A DNA stretch of 56,636 nucleotides from an uncultured Gammaproteobacteria bacterium (GTDB taxonomy: Bacteria > Pseudomonadota > Gammaproteobacteria > Steroidobacterales > Woeseiaceae), in the NCBI GenBank assembly GCA_937899415.1, contig CALBPI010000083.1, positions 1-56,636 of the forward strand, given 5' to 3'. The position numbers and the translations under genes were made by a program. The notes under the pieces are model-generated. The model worked only from the letters and a program-made list of their open reading frames with translations. It did not search any database and had not been told where the DNA came from. How positions within the stretch are numbered: position 1 is the stretch's first letter; each line of letters starts with the position of its first letter. This document shows positions 8,800 to 16,360 of the stretch, piece after piece.

Positions 8800-9442
8800 G
8801 CAGGTCGTCGCCTGCCGAATTGGCGACGACGGCGAAGACGTACTCCGCCGATAATCGCTCTGCGTCGATGCGATCTTCAAACCAGGACAAGGCAATCCCG
8901 GTGGGCATCGTCACGGCCAGACCTGCCGCAGTCGTCAGAAGCGCCACCCAGATCCCGCCGGCCAGTGCGGAAGGGTCGACTTGAGCGCCGGCGTCCTGAA
9001 GTGCCTGGAAGGCTTCGATCATGCCAATGACCGTGCCCAGCAGTCCCAACAAGGGTGAAAACTGCGCCACGTTATCAAGAATCCGGAATCCGCTTTCCAG
9101 CGGCGCCAGTTTCAATTCTGCCTCGGCTTCGAGTAACGCCTTGGACTCGGGGCCCGGCACCACGGTTGTCGCCATCACGAAAACAGGCGCGAGGAAGTGT
9201 GGCGACGCTTCGAGCGCCTTTCGCGCGGCTGCGCGGTCACCGGATTTGAACTGCCGAGCCGCCGCCTCGATGTCGGCGCGACTGCCGACCTTCTGGCCGC
9301 GGTACTGCAGGATCTTGTAGATCACGAGCGCCAACGTAAAGATCGAGATGATGAGCAGCAGGAGCAGGACCGGCCCACCAAGGTCATAGAACTGGCTGAG
9401 CGGACCCAAGGCCCCCTCTCCGGCGGACGTCTCTCGTTCCAT
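8789..9442 (-). CDS. exbB: ExbB/TolQ/MotA-family proton channel protein
   Basis: The 217-residue protein has three membrane helices. The first is near 25-45 (PVLLLLLIISIFTLALVIYK). The conserved block of helices 2 and 3 is near 120-200 (FSPLLGLLGTVIGMIEAFQAL and IWVALLTTAAGLAVTMPTGI), with the typical GLLGTV and TTAAGL motifs. It forms the pentameric channel of the TonB motor. It is the first gene of the run exbB-exbD-exbD-tonB-hugZ. No Fur box is visible directly in front. A strong hairpin between it and the upstream receptor gene suggests it has its own promoter or depends on read-through. Confidence 0.9.
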   Translation of the reverse strand: MERETSAGEGALGPLSQFYDLGGPVLLLLLIISIFTLALVIYKILQYRGQKVGSRADIEAAARQFKSGDRAAARKALEASPHFLAPVFVMATTVVPGPESKALLEAEAELKLAPLESGFRILDNVAQFSPLLGLLGTVIGMIEAFQALQDAGAQVDPSALAGGIWVALLTTAAGLAVTMPTGIALSWFEDRIDAERLSAEYVFAVVANSAGDDLHGT

Positions 9443-9506
9443 GTCGGTTCTTTATGTGTGCGAGTGCGTACGAGCGTTGTGAACGTAAGCTTACCGCCTA
9501 CGTAAA

Positions 9507-9539
9507 GCCCACTGCGAGCCAGGACGACTCGCAGTGGGC
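9507..9539 (-). terminator. Hairpin behind the heme-type receptor gene
   Basis: Two perfect 12-base arms (GCCCACTGCGAG and its complement) enclose a 9-base loop, 24 bases after the stop of the receptor gene. On the minus strand only three T residues follow, so it is a weak intrinsic terminator or an attenuating hairpin between the receptor and exbB. Confidence 0.6.
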
Positions 9540-9562
9540 GTTAGTGACACTCGGTACGGACG

Positions 9563-11641
9563 TCAGAACATCGCTGACATCGTGAACTTGAAGTTTCGCC
9601 CGACGGCGGGGCGCGTCGAAAGCAGCGGCTGGTACTGCTTGTCGGCCAGGTTCTCGACACCGAGACGAATCGACGTGTTGGCCAGAACATCCAGTTGCGG
9701 GATGTAGGTCAGACGCAGGTTGTGCAAGGTGAAGCTGTCACCGGAAAGACCCGTCAGCGGCGATTCCCGATCGTCGTCAAGGCTGACAATGGCTTCGTAG
9801 CTCAGGTCTGCTGTCTTGCCGAAGCGGTGACCGATCGTCAGTCGGAAGTTGTCGACTGGCGCACGATCGAATTCGGCGACATCACCCGTGTCGATGGCTA
9901 CCGTTTCATTGTCGGCGATGAACGCACCGTTCAGGTCGATGTAGGTGCCGCCTTCGAACGCCAGTGACGCCTCGATTTCGTAGCCACTGATGTCGACCTC
10001 GTCGATGCCGCTGTAGGTCGTCACGTCATCGAGTTCGGTATCGTAATAGTTAAGCTTGAGGGCCAGCACATCGTTGGCGCTAAAAAGGCCAACCGTGTTG
10101 TAGGCAAAGCCAAACTCCCAGGTGTCGCCGACCTCTGACTGACGAATGAACTGCTGGTTTTCCGCATCATCGATGATGGGCAGCAGCTCGGTGCGCGCGA
10201 TGCTGCCGAAAATCGACAAACCGTTTTCGAACTCGTAGCGCAGCGACGCACCACCCATCAAGGCATCATTCGTGACATCGACCGTCACCGGCGGGCCTGG
10301 AGGCGTGCCCGGAGGACCTGCCGGGGCCGCGAACGGATCCGCTTCGATATTCGAAGACTCGTAACGCAGCGCGGGGGTGAACGTGAAGCCGCCACCGAAG
10401 TTGATTTCATCGATCAGGAAGATGGCGTAGCGGTTGTCGGTGCCGCCTGGCGCCGCCTGCTCGTCAGCGCGGTCTCGGCGTATGTACTCCACACCGGCAC
10501 GCAAACGGTGCGACAGCGCGCTCGATTCGAACAGAGCTTCGTTGCGAACCGTAAAGCGCGTGGTCTCAAACTGGTGATTAGCGTCGCCAAGCGCGATGAC
10601 GACGGGGCCGAAGAACGGGTTGGTTTCGAGCGGCGAGCTGCCCGGTACGTAGGTACCCTCGATTTCCTGGTTGGCGTAAGTGAGTGCAACCTCGAAGTTG
10701 ATCAGGTCACTGTCGTACGGGTCGTAGCCGTAGATTGCTGAGATGGTCTGCGACGTGGTGTCGCGATCCACGTTGCCGAAGGCATCGGTGGAGGTAAAGA
10801 ACGTGTCGTAAGGTACATCGCGCTCACTGGTCTCACTTTGTGTGAAGCTGACCATGAGTGACTGGGAGTCATCGAACTGCACACGCGCCTTGAGCAGGTA
10901 TGAAGGCAGATCAAAGGCACTGTTGCCGATGAAGTTGCCGTCACCGTCCTGCTGGTTCATCTGCTCGCGGTAGGAGAAGTTCGCCAGCAGCTCCACGTTT
11001 TCGGTGGCCTGGTAGGCCGCCGTCAGCGAGGTGTTGTAGACATCGCGGTTGTTGAAGTAACCCGCCGTCGCGCCGAACGCGAAGCCGGGCTTGCCGCCCG
11101 TGAAGTCGGAGGCGTCTTTGGTTTCGAGCTTGACCGTGCCGCCGACGAGGCCGGCGCCGTATTCGAAGCTGCCGACCGTGCCGCGGATGACCTCAACATT
11201 TTTGTAGAGGTAGGGATCGGTGAAGAGCTGGCTACCAATGCGGTAGAGCTCCTCGCCGCCCGTGGTGGCGCCGTCAATAATGATCGCGACCTTCTGGTCG
11301 GTACCGAACGTACCGTTGGCGCCGAACCCGCGGATGTTGATACCGGAACCGGTCGGCGTGGACCCGTTCACGAGCGTGACGCCCGGAACCGAGTCGATGA
11401 GCTCACCGATGGTGTTGGCCTGGCGGTCGTCGATTTCGCCCTGCTCAATGATGGTCTTCGCTTCGGCCGTGTCCGTCTGGACAGCGCGCTTGCTCGTGCC
11501 GAGCGTCAGGGTTCCAAGAAACTCACCGTCCTGATTGTCTTCGGTGTCCTGGGCCATCGCAGGCGCGGTGGCGGTCAGGGCGGTGATCACGGCGGCGGAT
11601 ACGAGGCTCCGCCGAAACCTTTTAACTGGGTGGGAAGACAC
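9563..11641 (-). CDS. TonB-dependent receptor, probably for heme or hemoproteins
   Basis: The 692-residue receptor has a signal peptide (VSAAVITALTATAPAMAQ), a possible TonB-box region near TLTLGTSKRA and a plug domain (TIGELIDSVPGVTLVNG, GINIRGFG, NVEVIRGTVGSFEYGAG). The 22-strand-type barrel ends NFKFTMSAMF. The plug resembles the hemoglobin/heme receptor group. The adjacent exbBDD-tonB-hugZ genes support heme as substrate. I could not find the FRAP and NPNL motifs of classical heme receptors, so specificity rests on context. A 7-1-7 Fur box lies 23 bases upstream of the start, which implies iron repression. Confidence 0.83.
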   Translation of the reverse strand: MSSHPVKRFRRSLVSAAVITALTATAPAMAQDTEDNQDGEFLGTLTLGTSKRAVQTDTAEAKTIIEQGEIDDRQANTIGELIDSVPGVTLVNGSTPTGSGINIRGFGANGTFGTDQKVAIIIDGATTGGEELYRIGSQLFTDPYLYKNVEVIRGTVGSFEYGAGLVGGTVKLETKDASDFTGGKPGFAFGATAGYFNNRDVYNTSLTAAYQATENVELLANFSYREQMNQQDGDGNFIGNSAFDLPSYLLKARVQFDDSQSLMVSFTQSETSERDVPYDTFFTSTDAFGNVDRDTTSQTISAIYGYDPYDSDLINFEVALTYANQEIEGTYVPGSSPLETNPFFGPVVIALGDANHQFETTRFTVRNEALFESSALSHRLRAGVEYIRRDRADEQAAPGGTDNRYAIFLIDEINFGGGFTFTPALRYESSNIEADPFAAPAGPPGTPPGPPVTVDVTNDALMGGASLRYEFENGLSIFGSIARTELLPIIDDAENQQFIRQSEVGDTWEFGFAYNTVGLFSANDVLALKLNYYDTELDDVTTYSGIDEVDISGYEIEASLAFEGGTYIDLNGAFIADNETVAIDTGDVAEFDRAPVDNFRLTIGHRFGKTADLSYEAIVSLDDDRESPLTGLSGDSFTLHNLRLTYIPQLDVLANTSIRLGVENLADKQYQPLLSTRPAVGRNFKFTMSAMF

Positions 11642-11663
11642 GGTAGTCTCCTGTGTTTGTAAA

Positions 11664-11678
11664 TGCGAATGATTCTCA
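11664..11678 (-). promoter_or_regulatory. Fur box in front of the heme-type receptor
   Basis: TGCGAAT-G-ATTCTCA is a 7-1-7 inverted repeat with 6 of 7 matched pairs, close to the Fur consensus TGATAATnATTATCA. A second half-site (ATTCTCATT) follows at about 11690-11698, so Fur may bind as overlapping dimers. It sits between the receptor and the divergent BNR-protein gene and could control both. Confidence 0.75.
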
Positions 11679-11874
11679 TTCTACAGGCGATTCTCATTCG
11701 TGCAAAGTGTTGCAACCCAGCGACAGTGTGTTCTTGAGCCTTCAGGTTCTAGGCGGTATGTAGTTTCTTAGACAAAGATTATTCGTTGTTTGAGCGCTAC
11801 GGTGGCAGCCACGGCACCGTTTCATTGAACATAAGCTGCGCCAGTACGGGCACAAGCACCAGAGGACACCACGC

Positions 11875-13161
11875 ATGGCATCGCATCAGGGGCTTTTGAT
11901 ATTGATGGCTCTTGCGCTGATGGCAGGTGCCGCTGGCGGGATGGAGCAAGAGATGACAAAGACCTCAACAGCGCAGCGCCTGACACTGGCCGCCGAGCCG
12001 GTGCACGAAATTGGCCAGCTGGCTCGTGAACCCATGGTGGTCGCGCATCCGGATGGCACCCTGTTTCTTGCCGGCTTCGGTTCGAAAGTCACGGGTGTCG
12101 ACCCCAATAAACCCCCGCTCCTCTGGAAAAGTACCGACGGTGGCCTTCAATGGACGCCGGTCGCCGTGGGCAACGCAGAGGACGGCGCGCGCGGTAACTC
12201 AGACGTGGATCTCGCCATAGGCCCCGACGGTGCGTTGTACTTCGTCACCATGGGCTTCGATCGAAGCACCTTTGAGGGCACCCACATCACCGTCGGCGTG
12301 AGTCACGATGCCGGCGAAAACTGGGACTGGACCGTGCTTTCGGAGACTCGTGGTGACGACCGCCCCTGGGTAGCGGTGGCACCCGATGGCACCGCGCATG
12401 TGGTGTGGAATGACGGCAAGGGCGTGAACCACGCGAGCAGTACCGATGGTGGTCAGCGATGGACGCGGACAGACAAAAGAGTTTTCGACGTGGGCGGCTC
12501 CAGTCATCTGGCCGTAGGACCCGAGGGCATGTTGGCAGTGAGGATTACGCCGATCTCGGCGTCTGGCCGTCAGTTCGATGAGGGCGTCGACAAAGTAGCC
12601 GTCAGCACCGACAAAGGACGCAGCTGGGTTTTGCACGACGCACCCGGGCAGCTCGTGTGGGACCCGACGTTCCAGCAACCCGGCGTGATTCCGCGCTGGG
12701 TGGAGCCGGTAGCCTGGGATGCGCAAGGCGCGCTGTACTCACTCTGGAGTGAGGGCACCAATGTCAGGCTGGCCCGCTCAACAGATCGTGGTGCGAGCTG
12801 GGCAATCCACGAGGTTGCCGACGATCAGATGGCGGCCTTCTTCCCCTATCTCGTGGCGCAGCCCTCGGGCGAGCTGGCGGCTACCTGGTTCACGGGCAAT
12901 CGGCAAGAAGACTCGCTCTTCGTGAATGTGGCGCACTTCAGCGCCACCGCGTCGGCCGATGCAGCGCCTCGGATTGTGCGCGCTGAGCCGTTTGTTCCTG
13001 AGACCTGGCAGGACAGGGTAGACGTCAAAGCGCGGGACACGGCTGGCGAATATGTCCCGGTGCTGTTCTTGCCTGACGGTACGCTGGGCGTCGCGACGCC
13101 AGTGCAGGACGCACACAACGATCGCTACGGCTTCACGTGGTGGCGGTTCGAAGTGGAATAA
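11875..13161 (+). CDS. Secreted BNR/Asp-box repeat protein (sialidase-like fold)
   Basis: The 428-residue protein starts with a hydrophobic export signal (LLILMALALMAGAAGG). It carries at least five Asp-box motifs of the S-x-D-x-G-x-x-W type (KSTDGGLQW, SHDAGENW, SSTDGGQRW, STDKGRSW, STDRGASW), spread across a six-bladed beta-propeller. The fold is that of exo-alpha-sialidases and related secreted proteins. I did not find a convincing arginine triad or catalytic Tyr/Glu pair, so sialidase activity should not be assumed. It diverges from the Fur-boxed receptor, with 233 bases between them. Confidence 0.72.
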   Translation: MASHQGLLILMALALMAGAAGGMEQEMTKTSTAQRLTLAAEPVHEIGQLAREPMVVAHPDGTLFLAGFGSKVTGVDPNKPPLLWKSTDGGLQWTPVAVGNAEDGARGNSDVDLAIGPDGALYFVTMGFDRSTFEGTHITVGVSHDAGENWDWTVLSETRGDDRPWVAVAPDGTAHVVWNDGKGVNHASSTDGGQRWTRTDKRVFDVGGSSHLAVGPEGMLAVRITPISASGRQFDEGVDKVAVSTDKGRSWVLHDAPGQLVWDPTFQQPGVIPRWVEPVAWDAQGALYSLWSEGTNVRLARSTDRGASWAIHEVADDQMAAFFPYLVAQPSGELAATWFTGNRQEDSLFVNVAHFSATASADAAPRIVRAEPFVPETWQDRVDVKARDTAGEYVPVLFLPDGTLGVATPVQDAHNDRYGFTWWRFEVE

Positions 13162-13224
13162 CGGTTGGCGCGCCCGGCGGGATCCCTATGTTTGACCTTC
13201 TGCCCGCCGGCCCTCCCTCATTGA

Positions 13225-13242
13225 CTTATTTGTACAAATAAG
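13225..13242 (+). promoter_or_regulatory. Perfect palindrome, probable ArsR-family operator
   Basis: CTTATTTGTACAAATAAG is an exact 18-bp palindrome ending 13 bases before the regulator's start codon. Wider flanks GACTTAT (13223-13229) and ATAAGTC (13248-13254) form a second inverted pair. AT-rich palindromes of this kind next to the gene are typical ArsR/SmtB operators and imply autoregulation. Confidence 0.72.
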
Positions 13243-13255
13243 CAAATATAAGTCG

Positions 13256-13543
13256 ATGGATGATGCACAACGCCAGGAACTCGCCGACCTTCTCAAAGCG
13301 CTGGGCGAGTTCAATCGCCTGTCTTTGGTGTATGAGCTGTGCCAGTGCAACGCACCGCAGAATGCCATGTGCCTCTGTGAATGCTGCAGCGTTGATTCAT
13401 CCGTGGTGTCACGCCACTTGAAGGTGCTCGCCCAACAAGGCGTGGTCCAGATGGAGAAAAAGGGGCGTGAGCGTGTGTATTCCCTCAACCGCAGCGACGT
13501 CGCCGACAGGCTTCGCGCGCTCGCGGATCAGATTGAGGGCTAG
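13256..13543 (+). CDS. ArsR-family metalloregulator with a cysteine-rich sensing region
   Basis: The 95-residue protein is a winged-helix ArsR/SmtB repressor. Helix-turn-helix residues CCSVDSSVVSRHLKVLAQQG align with the DNA-reading helix of ArsR. Six cysteines cluster before it: C29 and C31 (CQC) and C39, C41, C43, C44 (CLCECC). The second group lies exactly where classical ArsR has its ELCVCDLC arsenic/antimony site. A thiophilic ion such as As(III), Sb(III), Cu(I), Cd or Hg is therefore the likely signal. The start ATG lacks a strong ribosome site, so a short leader is likely. It is followed 27 bases later by a cysteine-rich peptide gene that should be in the same transcript. Confidence 0.88.
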   Translation: MDDAQRQELADLLKALGEFNRLSLVYELCQCNAPQNAMCLCECCSVDSSVVSRHLKVLAQQGVVQMEKKGRERVYSLNRSDVADRLRALADQIEG

Positions 13544-13570
13544 GCCTGCAAACTTGGGAGAACATCAGCC

Positions 13571-13666
13571 ATGACCGACGAGAAAAAATGCGATTGCGAC
13601 TGCGAAACCCGCAAATGCTGCGAAGAAAAAAGCTGCGAGTGCTGCGCGGAGCGCTGCTGCTGCTAA
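13571..13666 (+). CDS. 31-residue cysteine-rich metallothionein-like peptide
   Basis: An ATG at 13571 opens a 31-codon frame ending in TAA, with a purine-rich ribosome site (TTGGGAGA) about 8 bases upstream. It begins MTDEKKCDCDCETRKCC and ends in CCC. In total 11 of 31 residues are Cys (positions 7, 9, 11, 16, 17, 22, 24, 25, 29, 30, 31), arranged as CxCxC, CC, CxCC and CCC, between charged Lys, Glu and Asp residues. There is no signal peptide or hydrophobic segment, so it should be cytoplasmic. It follows the thiol-type ArsR regulator directly. I infer a metal-sequestering peptide controlled by that regulator. It matches no bacterial metallothionein family I know, and it is short enough to be missed by gene callers. 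Confidence 0.78.
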   Translation: MTDEKKCDCDCETRKCCEEKSCECCAERCCC

Positions 13667-13678
13667 GTCCGTCGAGAC

Positions 13679-13698
13679 CGCCGGTCACCTGACCGGCG
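13679..13698 (+). terminator. Hairpin between convergent peptide and apbE genes
   Basis: CGCCGGTCA and its exact complement TGACCGGCG are separated by two bases, 12 bases after the peptide stop and 5 bases before the end of the convergent gene. There is no T-run, so it is a possible bidirectional terminator or transcript-end stabilizer. Confidence 0.45.
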
Positions 13699-13702
13699 AC
13701 AC

Positions 13703-15196
13703 TCAGCGCGCCGTCGATGCGGCTCTGACGGCCCCGTCGTTGCGGTTCGTATCAGCGACTCGTTGCCAGCGGATGGCGATGTCACCCAATTCACCCTCGG
13801 CGGTGACGCGCGCCTCGACGGGCGCGGAGAGGTCGATATCAAAGGTCTGATAGGTGTGCCCACCGTGCTCGCGGGCCGCCTCAAGGTGCAGGCGGAACTG
13901 GCTGCCCGCGACAGGCTTGCCGCGGTCGTCCCGCCCATCCCAGCTCACCGAATAACTGCCGGGCCGCCGCGTGGCCCGCGCGTAGCCATCGAGAAGCTCT
14001 CGATTTTCCCGTCCTACTGCCCGCCACCAGCGCCGGTTTTCCTGCGCCCAGCGTTGGCTGTCGCCGAGGATCAGTAGATTGCGAACGGGCTTGCGTTCGC
14101 TGTCGGTGATCCACAGTGCGACGTAGGGACGACGGTACTTGCCGCTTTCCACCCGGGGAATCTGAAAGTCTACGGTCATCACCGGTATCGAGCCTGACTC
14201 GCTTGCGCGCTCAAGCGCGCGCCAGCCGTCCGACACGAGCTGTTGACCACCCTGCAACACCAGCAGTAGCTCTATGCGTTCCTGCCCGGCCGCCCATTCG
14301 AGCGCATCGCTGCCGCTGACGCTGGCGGCAACGGTTGCGGCGACATCGGCCGCCAACGCGGTATCGGCAATCGCGAAGCCAGATGTGCCGTGCGCCACGG
14401 GCCAACCGTCGCGCGTGGAGAGAATCTGGCTGTAGTCGCGACGACGAACCTTGAAAGTCCGGCCGCTGTGACCGCTCGCCGCTAGCGCCTGGTTGCTCAA
14501 CTCGACAGTACCGTCGCGGGCTGCTACATCCGCTGGCGTCGCCGAGAGACCCACACGCCAGGGCACATTCCCTTCGCTCGTACCGACATAGAGACCGTCC
14601 CCGCCGATATCGACCTTGATGCCGACCGCGTTCGGCACCACCGAACGCATTGCGGCCATGGCCTTGTCGATGATGTAGCCCTTGGCAATGCCACCCAGGT
14701 CGAGACTGACACCCTCTGGCAGTGCATACGTGCCGTCAACGGGCACCGGCAGTTCGGTCGCGCGCAGCGTTCTGGCCAGTGCGCGCAACTCGCGTCGGGC
14801 GGGTGGCGCGTCCTGACGCTCCGCATCGCGCCAGGCGCTGCGAATCTGACCCAGCTTGCAGCTGAACTGCCCGCCGGTCGCCGACTCCCAGTGGCGGCAT
14901 TGGCTGATCAGCTCGCGAAGTTCAGGCGACATCGTCTCCAGAACCCGCGCCTGATTCAGCCGCGACACCTCGCTGTCCGGTTGATAGTCGGATAGCAGGG
15001 CCTCCAGACGAGACGTTTCCTCAAGGGCCGCCGCAAAGGCGGCGTCCGCCTCGGAACGACTCACGCCGACCACCGACAGGTCCATGCTGGTGCCCAGCAC
15101 GCCGCCGTAATGACGCGTCATCGTTTCGGCCGACACCGCCCCGGCCAGAACCGTCGCAGCCAGAACGGCGGCGGTCTGCAGCAATCGCATTGTCAT
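13703..15196 (-). CDS. FAD:protein FMN transferase (ApbE) fused to DUF2271
   Basis: The 497-residue protein has a signal peptide (MRLLQTAAVLAATVLAGAVSA). An ApbE domain follows (about 25-320) with the family's SDYQPDSEVSRLNQ region and the SLDLGGIAKGYIIDKA signature. The last part (about 345-480) is a DUF2271 domain (VDFQIPRVESGKYRRPYVA, then YSVSWDGRDDRGKPV). ApbE links FMN to Thr/Ser of exported redox proteins. DUF2271 and PepSY genes recur beside apbE in flavin-based envelope electron-transfer clusters, and here DUF2271 is fused on. It lies 26 bases downstream of the EF-hand gene, behind the Fur palindrome, so iron control is likely. I saw no flavinylation target motif (D/S-x-T/S-GA-T/S) in the neighbouring proteins. 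Confidence 0.85.
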   Translation of the reverse strand: MTMRLLQTAAVLAATVLAGAVSAETMTRHYGGVLGTSMDLSVVGVSRSEADAAFAAALEETSRLEALLSDYQPDSEVSRLNQARVLETMSPELRELISQCRHWESATGGQFSCKLGQIRSAWRDAERQDAPPARRELRALARTLRATELPVPVDGTYALPEGVSLDLGGIAKGYIIDKAMAAMRSVVPNAVGIKVDIGGDGLYVGTSEGNVPWRVGLSATPADVAARDGTVELSNQALAASGHSGRTFKVRRRDYSQILSTRDGWPVAHGTSGFAIADTALAADVAATVAASVSGSDALEWAAGQERIELLLVLQGGQQLVSDGWRALERASESGSIPVMTVDFQIPRVESGKYRRPYVALWITDSERKPVRNLLILGDSQRWAQENRRWWRAVGRENRELLDGYARATRRPGSYSVSWDGRDDRGKPVAGSQFRLHLEAAREHGGHTYQTFDIDLSAPVEARVTAEGELGDIAIRWQRVADTNRNDGAVRAASTAR

Positions 15197-15222
15197 CAGC
15201 GTGGAAGGTCTCGCGGCCGGCG

Positions 15223-16221
15223 CTAGTCCCCGGTATTGGCAGCAAGCTGCTGCTCATCTGCGGCTTCGAATCGCGGCGGCATCGGGTCGTCGAGCGACAC
15301 ATAGCCGTCCTGACTGCCGTCGTAGCGGGCAAAGATGCGATTGCCCGACGCTCGATATTCGGCAAAGGTCATCTGACCATCGCTGTCGTCATCGAGCTTT
15401 CCGAAACGGCGTCGGCTCTGCTGTACCGATTCAGCCCGGAACGTGTCGATGACGGCATCCATGCGGTCCTCGAATTCACCCGCGTATTCATCGGGTTCGA
15501 GTGTCCCGTCGCCATTGAAATCAGTGAGGTCGTAATCGGCGCGACGTTTCCCATCAAACTCATCCCGCTCGACGCGACCGTCCTGGTTCAGGTCGTAGCG
15601 TGCCATGACGCCGGCAAGATTATGCGTCGTCGGCATGACCAGCATGGACCGCGCATACGACATTTGACGCTCACGGCGCTGCTCGCGCTCTTCGGCTGTC
15701 AACTCGCTGTCAGGCTTCGGCGACCAGTTGTAGCTGCGTTCCGGGTCGGCGCTATTGATGACGTTGTCCTTGTTCGTATCCCAGCCCGTGAAAATCCGAT
15801 CACCTGATGCCGCGTACTCGTTCCAGGACATGAACTCATCGTCGTCCTTGTCCATGGCGGCAAACCGAACGTAGGTCTGTTTGGCACGCCCGCTGCGGTC
15901 AACCTCCAGTTGTGCGTCGAGACGGTCTTCCCACTCGTAGACGTATTCCTGCTCGTCGACGATCCCGTCACTGTTGGTGTCGGTAAGGTCAAAGCGATCG
16001 CGCCGGGACTGTTCAAACTCGATCGAGCTGACCCGGCCGTCGCCATCGTGGTCATGGTCAGCGATGAAGTTCATGCGACGTCCCTCTTGCTTCCACTGCG
16101 CCATGCGGGCCTCGGCGGCGCTCACTGAGGTCTTGGTCGTTGCTTTTTCTGCGGTGCCGTCACCGGCAATAGCTGTACTCGCGCAAAACGCGAGCACCGC
16201 AAACGGTATAACTCGAGTCAT
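15223..16221 (-). CDS. Secreted calcium-binding protein with eight EF-hand-like loops
   Basis: With the ATG at 16221 the protein has 332 residues and a clear signal peptide (MTRVIPFAVLAFCASTAIAG). Eight DxDxDG-type loops follow, including DHDHDGDGRVSSIEF, DTNSDGIVDEQEY, DKDDDEFMSWNEY, DTNKDNVINSADPE, DLNQDGRVERDEF, DFNGDGTLEPDEY, DDDSDGQMTFAEY and DGSQDGYVSLDDP. The two halves look duplicated: loops 3-4 and 7-8 share ASGxRIF before the last loop. The frame is open to 16629, but the extension crosses the Fur palindrome and the divergent gene, so I reject it. It forms an operon with apbE-DUF2271. It probably binds Ca2+ in the periplasm or outside; its partner is unknown. Confidence 0.8.
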   Translation of the reverse strand: MTRVIPFAVLAFCASTAIAGDGTAEKATTKTSVSAAEARMAQWKQEGRRMNFIADHDHDGDGRVSSIEFEQSRRDRFDLTDTNSDGIVDEQEYVYEWEDRLDAQLEVDRSGRAKQTYVRFAAMDKDDDEFMSWNEYAASGDRIFTGWDTNKDNVINSADPERSYNWSPKPDSELTAEEREQRRERQMSYARSMLVMPTTHNLAGVMARYDLNQDGRVERDEFDGKRRADYDLTDFNGDGTLEPDEYAGEFEDRMDAVIDTFRAESVQQSRRRFGKLDDDSDGQMTFAEYRASGNRIFARYDGSQDGYVSLDDPMPPRFEAADEQQLAANTGD

Positions 16222-16273
16222 TGGGTTGCTCCGCCAATTTCGGAAAAAATTTATCCTCGCACCGTCTCCGCCT

Positions 16274-16300
16274 AAATACAAATGAGAATCATTTGTATTT
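16274..16300. promoter_or_regulatory. Perfect 27-bp Fur-type palindrome in a divergent promoter
   Basis: Arms AAATACAAATGA and TCATTTGTATTT are exact complements around the centre GAA. The core ATGAGAATCAT matches Fur boxes (consensus GATAATGATAATCATTATC). It lies 53 bases before the EF-hand/apbE operon and 60 bases before the PepSY gene, so one site can repress both directions when iron is sufficient. Confidence 0.8.
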
Positions 16301-16360
16301 GTCCTGTAGGCCACATAACCTTTTGATGATGAATAGATTGTTATCGCTAGGTACGCAGTC

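Noticed and set aside
11875-13161. Naming the BNR protein a sialidase
   Set aside because: Asp-boxes show the propeller fold only; the arginine triad and nucleophile pair could not be located.
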